Source: Thalassospira lohafexi (GTDB lineage Bacteria > Pseudomonadota > Alphaproteobacteria > Rhodospirillales > Thalassospiraceae). Taken from it: 64,000 bases of DNA. The translations under genes and the position numbers were made by a program. Below, piece after piece: positions 1 to 6,726 of this stretch. The notes under the pieces were generated by a model. It searched no databases. It was not told where the DNA came from and was given only the letters and a program-made list of their open reading frames with translations. Positions within the stretch are counted from its first letter, which is position 1. Each line of letters starts with the position of its first letter. The stretch is taken from NCBI RefSeq assembly GCF_002844275.1, contig NZ_NXGX01000002.1:1-64000 (forward strand). Direction: 5' to 3'.

Positions 1-34
1 ATTGTAAAATGAGGCTTTAGGTTTCGATTTTTTT

Positions 35-64
35 TTGAAAAAGTCGTTTAGCTTCTTTTATAAC
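35..64 (+). promoter_or_regulatory. Candidate sigma70 promoter
   Basis: TTGAAA at 35-40 and TATAAC at 59-64 are separated by 18 bases in an AT-rich stretch. It would give an untranslated leader of about 120 nt before the lipoprotein start at 194. Recognised by motif only. Confidence 0.4.
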
Positions 65-193
65 TCGATATTGCTGAAGTTCCTCCTTGAATAAAGGTTG
101 GCTTTTGGCGTGGTTTCCGAGTGCGTAATGGGAAAAACGGGTTGGACATCAACGCCAATTGAAGACAGTATACTGCTCGTAATGGAGATGTGT

Positions 194-835
194 ATGTCTA
201 AAAGAAATCTTATGGTCGCGGTTTTTGTAGCTCCCCTTTTCGCGTGTCAAACCACTTCTGGAATGATTGATGCAATCCCCTCACAGGGAACTGTCGTTAC
301 CGGTAGTTATGAAGCGGCAAACGGCCGTGTGAAAATCCCTTTGCCGCCCGGAAATTGGGTCGTGGCGGGGGCCAATATCACGCGGGTTGGATATCAAAAT
401 CCGATCGAAGAGGCCGTGCTTGTCAAAGTTGGTGAGGATGACGGTTTAACTATGATCGACATTCGCACTGCAATTACGATTTCGCGAACTGGCTGGCAGC
501 CGGGCCGTCTGTGTGAGCGCGATGACATTGATTATCTTGACCGGGTTTCAAATCCTGAGGGCAGCCTTCAGGAGTGTTGGGGGGTACGCAATTTTAGCAC
601 CGATCTTCAAAAAGACCTGCCAGCATATTTGGTGCAAACCGAACAATATGCCAAAGCAAACGGGATCGAGCTAGGTTATACCGCCAAGGCAGTATCCTAC
701 CGGTTTGCAGACAAATCTTACTTTGTCGATGCCTCGTATCTTTTTAAACCAGATGACGTGACGGTAGATGGTTTGAAAGAATGGGGAATCTCGTGGAGGC
801 CCAAAGTTGAGAGAGGGTTCTACGGCGAGCAATAA
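194..835 (+). CDS. Putative lipoprotein, unknown function
   Basis: A 213-aa protein that I do not recognise. The N-terminus is a short lipoprotein signal peptide: MSKRN, a hydrophobic stretch, then LFAC, a lipobox with the acylated cysteine near residue 18. The mature part is probably a soluble periplasmic domain anchored to a membrane. It has many aromatic residues and two further cysteines (LCERD and QECWG) that could form a disulfide. I chose ATG 194 over the earlier in-frame ATG at 98 because GGAG lies 6 nt upstream and only this start gives a clean signal peptide. A hairpin terminator follows directly and the next gene is convergent, so it is probably monocistronic. Confidence 0.6.
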   Translation: MSKRNLMVAVFVAPLFACQTTSGMIDAIPSQGTVVTGSYEAANGRVKIPLPPGNWVVAGANITRVGYQNPIEEAVLVKVGEDDGLTMIDIRTAITISRTGWQPGRLCERDDIDYLDRVSNPEGSLQECWGVRNFSTDLQKDLPAYLVQTEQYAKANGIELGYTAKAVSYRFADKSYFVDASYLFKPDDVTVDGLKEWGISWRPKVERGFYGEQ

Positions 836-843
836 GACGCTTG

Positions 844-892
844 AGGTTGCAGTAAATGGCATTTAAGTAGCTGTTTATCGCAACCTTTTTTC
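844..892 (+). terminator. Rho-independent terminator of the lipoprotein gene
   Basis: AGGTTGC (844-850) pairs with GCAACCT (880-886), followed by a long T-rich tract. It lies 9 nt after the stop codon. Confidence 0.7.
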
Positions 893-904
893 TTTTCGGG
901 TGTG

Positions 905-1552
905 TTAGCGTGCTGCCAAATACCGCCCCGGACGGTGGTTGATCGCGATGATCAGGTTCAGCACGACCGCGCCCAAGATCGACAGCAGGACTTTATCAAA
1001 TGGCAGGGTCAGGAAGGCGATGATCAGGATGACCATGTCGATGGCAAGCTGCACGTAGCCCGCCCGGATACCAAAATGTTCCTGTAGATAAAGGGCGAGG
1101 ATGTTGATCCCGCCAAGGCCCGCCCGATGGCGAAACAGCATCAAGAGGCCAATTCCCATCAGTGCACCGCCTGCAACGGCGGCATAGACCGGGTTGAGCA
1201 TGGTGAAATCGACCATCATCGGGGTCAGTTTGGAAAAGATCGATACCAACCCGACCGCGACAAAGGTTTTGATGGTGAATGCCGTACCCATGCGTTTATA
1301 GGCCAGCCAGTAAAACGGCAGGTTGATGACAAAGAAGATCACGCCAAAGCTAAACCCGGTGGCATGTTCGATCAAAAGGGCCGCGCCGGCGGTACTGCCC
1401 GTGACCAGAACGCTTTCGCTATAGAGTGTTACGCCAAGCGAGACCACCATGGTGCTGAGCAGAAGGGCCAAGACATCCTCATACAGGCGATGGGAAATAT
1501 CGTCCTTTTTTGGGGTGTCGGAGTTGGTGGTGCGTGCGATGGGTTTGGTCAT
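905..1552 (-). CDS. YitT family membrane protein
   Basis: A 215-aa integral membrane protein with five to six hydrophobic segments, glycine-rich turns (TGSTAGAALL, GGALMGIGLL) and the RAGLGGINILALYL segment typical of the YitT/DUF161 membrane domain. The C-terminal DUF2179 domain found in many Firmicute members is absent and the protein ends just after the last membrane helix (INHRPGRYLAAR), which is common in proteobacterial short forms. The family's function is unknown; transport is often suggested. The reading frame is open upstream to 1660, but those residues do not look like protein, so I start at ATG 1552 (MTKPIARTTN). The ribosome site is weak, so the start is uncertain. Confidence 0.75.
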   Translation of the reverse strand: MTKPIARTTNSDTPKKDDISHRLYEDVLALLLSTMVVSLGVTLYSESVLVTGSTAGAALLIEHATGFSFGVIFFVINLPFYWLAYKRMGTAFTIKTFVAVGLVSIFSKLTPMMVDFTMLNPVYAAVAGGALMGIGLLMLFRHRAGLGGINILALYLQEHFGIRAGYVQLAIDMVILIIAFLTLPFDKVLLSILGAVVLNLIIAINHRPGRYLAAR

Positions 1553-1680
1553 GATCTGCGAACTGTCTTTTGTCTGATGAATGGCGATCAGGGTACGATG
1601 TTCGCAGATGCGAAACAAGCAGCCGTCGATGGTGCCGTATTCTTCGCCGGTTTCTGACAATGTACTGAGTATAAACGCAA

Positions 1681-1707
1681 AAGACCGGCCAAGTTCAGGC
1701 CGGTCTT
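1681..1707 (-). terminator. Hairpin terminator after the aldo/keto reductase
   Basis: A perfect 10-bp stem (1681-1690 with 1698-1707) and a 7-nt loop. On the minus strand a T-rich stretch follows. It sits between the reductase stop and the YitT gene. Confidence 0.7.
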
Positions 1708-1747
1708 GGTAATTTTATGTGTTGGGGGATATATGGTTAAGACGCGA

Positions 1748-2578
1748 TCAGGCCGCATCATCCCATTTAGGCGCAAAGTCTGGATCAATCAGGCGGCCGT
1801 CTGGTTTGGCCAGATCGCTGATTTTTGCCATTTCTTCGTCGGTCAGCTCGAAATCAAAGATGTCGAAATTGGCCGCCGCATTTTTCGGTGATCCTGATTT
1901 CGGGATGGCCATGACGCCATCCTGTTGCATCAACCAGCGTAATGTGACCTGCACAGACGACTTGTCGTGTTTGGCCCCGATGTCGGTAAGAACGTCGTCC
2001 TTGAGCACAGCACCACGCGCAATCGGGCAATAGGCCGTCATCAGCATGTCATGCGAATGCGCGTTTTCAAGCACCTTCGTCTGATCGATATAGGGGTGAT
2101 ATTCGACCTGATTGACCGTCAGCGGGACGTTGGTCAGGTTGATCGCCTTATCCACCAGCACGGTCGGGAAGTTTGAAATCCCGATCAGGCGCGTCATGCC
2201 AAGGTTTTTAACCTCGTTCAAGGCGGGGATGGTTTCGCTAAGAGACACGTCTTCATTTGGCCAGTGCAGCAGCAACAAGTCAACGTGATCAAGGTCAAGT
2301 TTGCGCAATGATTCAACGACCGAGGTTTGCAAATCGCCGCTTTGGAAGGCGTCAGGCCAGACTTTGGTCGTTAAGAAATAATCGTCGCGCGCAAGGCCTG
2401 AGGCCTTAAGGCCCTGACCAACGCCTTGTTCGTTATGATACATCTGGGCGGTATCAAAATGGCGATAGCCAATTTTGGCGGCTTCGGCGACCATCTTTGC
2501 GGCCGCAGCATTATCAAGCTCGTACGTCCCAAATCCGAGGGCCGGAATCTTGTTACCCTGCCAGTTCCGGTAAATCAT
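1748..2578 (-). CDS. Aldo/keto reductase (2,5-diketogluconate reductase type)
   Basis: A 276-aa cytosolic NADPH-dependent carbonyl reductase of the AKR superfamily. The catalytic tetrad is visible: D42 and Y47 in HFDTAQMY, K72 in LTTKVWPD and H105 in LLLHWPNE. The cofactor-binding segment IPKSGSPKN is present near residue 225. Length and motif order fit the DkgA/DkgB group, which reduces 2,5-diketogluconate, methylglyoxal or other aldehydes; the natural substrate cannot be read from sequence. It stands alone between two intergenic regions and ends at a strong hairpin. An inverted repeat 45-66 bp upstream may be an operator. Confidence 0.9.
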   Translation of the reverse strand: MIYRNWQGNKIPALGFGTYELDNAAAAKMVAEAAKIGYRHFDTAQMYHNEQGVGQGLKASGLARDDYFLTTKVWPDAFQSGDLQTSVVESLRKLDLDHVDLLLLHWPNEDVSLSETIPALNEVKNLGMTRLIGISNFPTVLVDKAINLTNVPLTVNQVEYHPYIDQTKVLENAHSHDMLMTAYCPIARGAVLKDDVLTDIGAKHDKSSVQVTLRWLMQQDGVMAIPKSGSPKNAAANFDIFDFELTDEEMAKISDLAKPDGRLIDPDFAPKWDDAA

Positions 2579-2622
2579 GTGTGTACCCCCTTGGTTTGAT
2601 TGTTGTGTTTGTGGGTGCTGTC

Positions 2623-2644
2623 ATTTGTCCTTGAGGTGACAAAT
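2623..2644. promoter_or_regulatory. Inverted repeat upstream of the aldo/keto reductase
   Basis: ATTTGTC (2623-2629) and GACAAAT (2638-2644) are perfect 7-bp inverted arms with an 8-bp spacer, 45-66 bp upstream of the reductase start. No regulator is nearby, so its role as operator is inference. Confidence 0.3.
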
Positions 2645-2913
2645 ATCCCGATATGCGCCTGATTTAGTCCATAACCAGATCATCGCAACCTGTACGATTG
2701 GATGAAACGGGCTGTTCTTTCGGGCAAAGACGGCAAGGGGATGGGCTTGTGCCAAAAAAAGAAAGTTCACAAAAAAAAGGGCGACCAACGCACGGCCGCC
2801 TGAAGTTCTGAACTTAGAGTGAGGCTGTATCAAGCCAAGAATGAGGATGCCTGAACGCGCCAGTGATATCCTTGATGTGGCTCAATCGCAGAAATTATGT
2901 CCGTTTGGGAAAA
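2645..2913. other. Intergenic stretch with no gene seen
   Basis: This is the rest of the roughly 335-bp gap between the reductase and the COG0523 GTPase. The only open frame, on the minus strand at 2621-2833, has no ribosome site and an unconvincing composition. I see no hairpin with a T-run, RNA gene or repeat here. Confidence 0.5.
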
Positions 2914-4044
2914 TCAATCAGACGAACCATTTTCCGCCGTTTCGGCAACGGCTGCATTCAAATGATAAAGTGATTCCCGGATGATCTGCGGGCCAAGGTC
3001 CTTGGTGATAAAGACGATCTTTGATCGATGATCATCGCTTGGCCATGCGGGCAGGGATGCGGGCGGGTGGAAAATATGCTGCACGGCGTGAATGGCCACC
3101 GGGGCGTCTTCACCGACCAGATTTAAAATGCCCTTTACCCGCAGAAGGCTTTCGCCGCGCATCTGGGTAAAGATTTCGGCCCAGGTAACAAAGGCATCCC
3201 AGTGGATCGGATCATCAAAGGTGATGCAGAACGACTGAATATGGTCATCATGGCGGTTTACGTCGTTGGCGTGGCTGTGGCCATGATGCTCGTGGCTATG
3301 GTCATGGTCATGTTTGTGGTTGTGCGTATGGTCATGCACTTCTTCGCCGTGATGATCATAGGCTTCGTCGCGCAGCCATTTCTGCACGTCCATGCTTTTG
3401 GTTGTTGGATCATACAGCCCGGCATTAAACAGCTTGTCGGCGGCAATATCGCCGTTGTGAACGGGATAAATCGGTGCGGCGGGATTAAGGGCGCGCAGGC
3501 GTGTTGCCAGCGTGTTGCTATGTGTTTCGCCGGCAAGGTCGGCCTTGGTCAAAAGAATACGGTCGGCAACGGCGGCTTGCTTAACACTTTCGGGATGGTG
3601 ATCAAGTTGATGTGCACCGTTCACCGCATCAACTGTGGTGACCACGCTATCAAGGCGGAACTTGGTGGTCAGCAACGGGTCGGTCATCAGCGTGTGCAGG
3701 ATCGGTGCGGGGTCGGCAAGGCCGGTGGTTTCAATGATCACGCGATCAAACTGCGGGATTTCACCGCGCGTGCGTTTGACAAATAAATCGCGCAAACCTG
3801 AAATCAGATCGCCGCGCACTGAACAGCAAATGCAGCCGGAATTAAGCAAAACAACGTCTTCGGAAATTTCGCGCACCAACAAGTGGTCCAGCCCGATATC
3901 ACCAAACTCGTTGATCAGGACGGCGGTTTTATCCATGCCGTCTTGGGTCAGTAATACATTAAGCAGGGTGGTTTTGCCACTGCCGAGAAAGCCGGTGATA
4001 ACCGTGGTGGCGACGCGTTCGACTTGTTCGTTGGAAATAGCCAT
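2914..4044 (-). CDS. COG0523 (CobW/ZNG1-type) GTPase, putative zinc metallochaperone
   Basis: A 376-aa P-loop GTPase of the G3E family. Walker A GFLGSGKTT lies near residues 18-26, the metal-binding CICC motif near 71-74 and a guanine-recognition TKAD near 165. A histidine-rich loop (about residues 227-265, repeated HDH/HSH) precedes the CobW C-terminal domain. COG0523 proteins deliver metals to client enzymes; the subgroup induced by zinc starvation is thought to hand zinc to essential enzymes. Here it follows hisI on the minus strand, facing zur-znuCB across a Zur box, which supports a zinc role over a cobalamin one. The alternative GTG at 4062 overlaps the hisI stop (GTGA) and implies translational coupling; ATG 4044 gives a conventional N-terminus. 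Confidence 0.88.
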   Translation of the reverse strand: MAISNEQVERVATTVITGFLGSGKTTLLNVLLTQDGMDKTAVLINEFGDIGLDHLLVREISEDVVLLNSGCICCSVRGDLISGLRDLFVKRTRGEIPQFDRVIIETTGLADPAPILHTLMTDPLLTTKFRLDSVVTTVDAVNGAHQLDHHPESVKQAAVADRILLTKADLAGETHSNTLATRLRALNPAAPIYPVHNGDIAADKLFNAGLYDPTTKSMDVQKWLRDEAYDHHGEEVHDHTHNHKHDHDHSHEHHGHSHANDVNRHDDHIQSFCITFDDPIHWDAFVTWAEIFTQMRGESLLRVKGILNLVGEDAPVAIHAVQHIFHPPASLPAWPSDDHRSKIVFITKDLGPQIIRESLYHLNAAVAETAENGSSD

Positions 4045-4058
4045 GGGACTGGTTTTGA

Positions 4059-4457
4059 TCACTTTTTGCCATAGAGTTCATCGACAGCGACTTCCGGCTG
4101 GGAAATCACGACTTCTGCGCCATCGCGTGCGGCAAAATAGAAACAGTTGCGCCGCCCGGTGTGGCAGGCCACGCCAAGCTGATCAACCTGTGCCAGTACC
4201 GTGTCTTGATCGCAGTCATAGCGAAAATCAACCAGCGTCTGTATCTGGCCGGAACTTTCACCCTTGCGCCAAAGCTTGCCGCGCGAGCGTGAGAAATAGC
4301 ACACCCGACCGGTCGACAGCGTTTCAAGCACCGCATCGCGGTTCATCCATGCCATCATCAGGACTTCGCCCGTATCATGCTGCTGCGCGATTGCCGGGAT
4401 CAGGCCGTTTTCATTGTATTTCAGTTTATCGGCAATCTGTTCATTGGCGGTGGTCAT
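4059..4457 (-). CDS. hisI: Phosphoribosyl-AMP cyclohydrolase
   Basis: A 132-aa enzyme that opens the adenine ring of phosphoribosyl-AMP in the third step of histidine synthesis. It needs Zn and Mg. Conserved segments are visible: the metal-binding DCDQD, and the zinc cysteines in DCD, ACHTG and RNCFYF. GGAG lies 6 nt before ATG 4457. No other his gene is nearby. Instead it forms a tight, overlapping pair with the COG0523 GTPase directly downstream of a Zur box, so it is probably made under zinc limitation. Zur-linked second copies (hisI2) are known in other bacteria, but whether this is a second or the only copy cannot be told from this window. Confidence 0.93.
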   Translation of the reverse strand: MTTANEQIADKLKYNENGLIPAIAQQHDTGEVLMMAWMNRDAVLETLSTGRVCYFSRSRGKLWRKGESSGQIQTLVDFRYDCDQDTVLAQVDQLGVACHTGRRNCFYFAARDGAEVVISQPEVAVDELYGKK

Positions 4458-4504
4458 GAAGGGCTCCGGTCGATGATGGTTGACTTTTGGGGCGTGGCAC
4501 GGCA

Positions 4505-4528
4505 GAAAATGATATATTATAACATTTC
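4505..4528. promoter_or_regulatory. Zur box in the divergent hisI / zur promoter region
   Basis: The core AATGATATATTATAACATT (4508-4526) is a near-perfect palindrome, AATG-a-TATA-T-TATA-a-CATT, and the flanks extend it toward the E. coli-type Zur consensus (GAAATGTTATA with its inverted partner). It lies 48-71 bp upstream of hisI and 80-103 bp upstream of zur, so one site can repress both transcripts when zinc is plentiful. Confidence 0.85.
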
Positions 4529-4607
4529 AACAAATGCCACGGCTTTTTGGCTGCTGCCAATATGACCGAAAGTGGGCCACAGTGGCAATGCTGCGAGAAA
4601 ACCTAGT

Positions 4608-5084
4608 ATGAGCGATCTTTTCCCGAAAAAAGGCCACGATCACGACAGATGCGTACATAGCGCAATTGCCCAGGCAGAGAAAGTCTGTGACGACGCAAGT
4701 GCACGGTTTACCGACATGCGCCGCAAGGTTTTTACTTTGATCTGGCAATCGCACAAGGCGGTGACGGCTTATGAGTTGCTTGATGCGCTGACGTCCGAAG
4801 GACAGCGCGTGCAACCGCCAACCGTGTATCGGGCGCTGGAATTTTTGACTGATCTTGGCTTGGTGCATCGGATTGAATCGCTAAATGCCTATTTCGGCTG
4901 TGACCGGCCAGATTGCGATCATCTGGGGCAGTATTTCATTTGTACCGAGTGCGGCCGTGTCGCCGAGGAAGTCAACGAAGACATGAGCAATGCCGTGCGT
5001 AAGGCCGCAGGCAATGTCGGTTTTGCCATTCAGGCGACCACGGTTGAAATCAAAGGGCTTTGCCATGACTGCGCCACTCATTGA
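4608..5084 (+). CDS. zur: Zinc uptake regulator, Fur family
   Basis: A 158-aa Fur-family repressor. The N-terminal winged helix ([30 protein letters not shown]) is followed by the dimerisation domain. Structural zinc would be held by CTEC and the C-terminal [14 protein letters not shown] and nearby acidic residues supply candidate sensing ligands. A short histidine-bearing N-terminus (GHDHDRCVH) precedes the domain. With zinc bound it should repress this operon and the divergent hisI pair through the upstream box, giving autoregulation. ATG 4608 is preferred over GTG 4572 because the Fur fold begins soon after it. Its last 20 nt overlap znuC. Fur or PerR identity is disfavoured by the znu linkage. 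Confidence 0.92.
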   Translation: MSDLFPKKGHDHDRCVHSAIAQAEKVCDDASARFTDMRRKVFTLIWQSHKAVTAYELLDALTSEGQRVQPPTVYRALEFLTDLGLVHRIESLNAYFGCDRPDCDHLGQYFICTECGRVAEEVNEDMSNAVRKAAGNVGFAIQATTVEIKGLCHDCATH

Positions 5085-5886
5085 GGGTCGGGGACTGACC
5101 CTTTCGTATGGTAGTGAGCGCGTGCTTGATCAGGTGTCGCTGTCCATTCAGGCTGGCGAAATCATGACGTTAATTGGTCCCAATGGGGCGGGTAAATCAA
5201 CGCTGGTTAAAACGTTGCTGGGTTTGCAAAAGCCTGACAGCGGCGATGTGATCCGCAAAAACGGCCTTCGTATTGGTTATGTGCCGCAAAAGTTGGCGAT
5301 TGATCAGGTTTTGCCGATGACCGTAAAGCGGTTTTTGACCCTGACGCGGGCTGCTGCACGCAGTGCCTGCGAAATGGTGTTGGGTCAGGTCGGTGCCGCG
5401 CATGTGATTGATGCGCAGATGAGTAGCCTTTCAGGTGGAGAATCCCAACGCGTCATGCTGGCACGTGCCTTGTTGTTGCGCCCGGAACTTCTGGTTCTCG
5501 ATGAACCGACACAGGGCGTTGATGTCAGCGGGCAGGCGGAACTTTACCGGCTGATTGATGACATCCGTGCGGAGCTGAACTGCGCAGTCCTGATGATTTC
5601 TCATGATCTGCATCTGGTGATGGCCAAAACCGACAAGGTGGTGTGTTTCAATCGCCATGTCTGTTGTTCGGGCATCCCTGACACGGTGCGTCAGCATCCC
5701 GAATACAGGTCGCTTTTTGGCGTGCGCGAGGCCGATGCGATTGGCATCTATACCCACGAACATGATCATGAACATGATTTGTCGGGGCATGTGGTGGGCG
5801 ACTGTGGCCATGACCATTCCCATGATCACGGGCATTCGCATCATCATCATGACCATCAGAAGCAAGAGGCAGAAACCACAAAATGA
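5065..5886 (+). CDS. znuC: Zinc ABC transporter ATP-binding protein
   Basis: A 273-aa ATPase of the ZnuABC high-affinity zinc importer. Walker [11 protein letters not shown]-loop (YVPQKL), signature LSGGESQRV, Walker [10 protein letters not shown] and the switch histidine ISHDLHL are all present in order. The last 45 or so residues form a histidine-rich tail ([16 protein letters not shown]) that could buffer or sense zinc. The start at 5065 lies within the zur coding end (20-nt overlap), and the stop overlaps znuB (ATGA), so zur-znuC-znuB is a tightly coupled operon. The periplasmic binding protein ZnuA is not in this window. Confidence 0.94.
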   Translation: MTAPLIEGRGLTLSYGSERVLDQVSLSIQAGEIMTLIGPNGAGKSTLVKTLLGLQKPDSGDVIRKNGLRIGYVPQKLAIDQVLPMTVKRFLTLTRAAARSACEMVLGQVGAAHVIDAQMSSLSGGESQRVMLARALLLRPELLVLDEPTQGVDVSGQAELYRLIDDIRAELNCAVLMISHDLHLVMAKTDKVVCFNRHVCCSGIPDTVRQHPEYRSLFGVREADAIGIYTHEHDHEHDLSGHVVGDCGHDHSHDHGHSHHHHDHQKQEAETTK

Positions 5887-6680
5887 TGGATGATTTCCTG
5901 TTTCGTGCAGTGACGGGTGGCGTCTTGCTGGCCTGTGTCTGTGGTCCGTTTGGCGCGTTTATCGTCTGGCGGCGAATGGCGTTTTTTGGCGATATGCTGG
6001 CGCATTCGGCGTTGCTGGGTGTTGCACTTGGTTTGCTGATCGGGGTTGATGTGCGTCTTGGCATGATTGCCACGTGCCTTGCCAGTGCCTTGATCCTTGC
6101 CATCGGGCAACGTCAATCACGGATTGGTAGTGATACAGTGCTGGGCATGTTGGCGCACTCGACACTGGCCCTTGGCATGGTGGCACTTGCATTCGTGCAG
6201 GGGGTGGCTGTTGATATCATGGCCTATCTGTTTGGTGATATTCTGGCCGTCAATGTGACCGATATTTGGATTTTGGCAGCGGGCGGAGCCTTTGCCATTG
6301 CAGTACTGATCTGGATGTGGCGACCGTTGCTGGCGGTCACGGTCAGCCCGGAAATTGCCGCGGCGGAAAGCATTCCGGTTGAACGGTTGCGCCTGATTTT
6401 CATGCTGTTGATGGCGCTTGTGATCGGCATGGCGATCAAGATTGTCGGGGTGCTTTTGATCACAGCCCTTTTGATCGTGCCTGCCGCCAGTGCGCGGTTC
6501 TTTGCCAGAACGCCCGAACAAATGGCGATTGGCGCGGCGGTGTTTGGCGTGGCGTCTGTGATGGCCGGTATTGCGCTGTCATGGCATGTCGACACGCCAG
6601 CGGGCCCTAGCATCGTGATTTCAGCAGCCGGTTTGTTTGTGCTCAGCTCGATCGTGATGATGGGATTGCGTCGTAACTAG
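5883..6680 (+). CDS. znuB: Zinc ABC transporter permease
   Basis: A 265-aa inner-membrane permease of the ABC-3 family with seven to eight hydrophobic segments. [16 protein letters not shown] near residues 36-51 is the conserved cytoplasmic coupling region of metal ABC permeases. It forms the membrane channel through which zinc delivered by ZnuA is imported, powered by ZnuC. It starts inside the znuC stop codon (ATGA) and ends the operon; no strong terminator is visible in the 46 bp before the convergent SulP gene. Confidence 0.93.
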   Translation: MMDDFLFRAVTGGVLLACVCGPFGAFIVWRRMAFFGDMLAHSALLGVALGLLIGVDVRLGMIATCLASALILAIGQRQSRIGSDTVLGMLAHSTLALGMVALAFVQGVAVDIMAYLFGDILAVNVTDIWILAAGGAFAIAVLIWMWRPLLAVTVSPEIAAAESIPVERLRLIFMLLMALVIGMAIKIVGVLLITALLIVPAASARFFARTPEQMAIGAAVFGVASVMAGIALSWHVDTPAGPSIVISAAGLFVLSSIVMMGLRRN

Positions 6681-6726
6681 GAGGTTCGGCGCTGTTACCA
6701 GATGAGCCGTGGCATGATGAGCGGGA

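Noticed and set aside
2621-2833. A 70-aa minus-strand open frame in the intergenic gap
   Set aside because: No ribosome site, no recognisable fold or context; the gap is better called non-coding.
3202-3786. A 194-aa plus-strand open frame opposite the COG0523 gene
   Set aside because: Shadow of the minus-strand gene; its apparent hydrophobicity comes from the antisense of the histidine-rich region.
2914-4062. Calling the GTPase CobW for cobalamin synthesis
   Set aside because: No cobalamin genes or riboswitch nearby; the Zur box, hisI and znu genes point to zinc.
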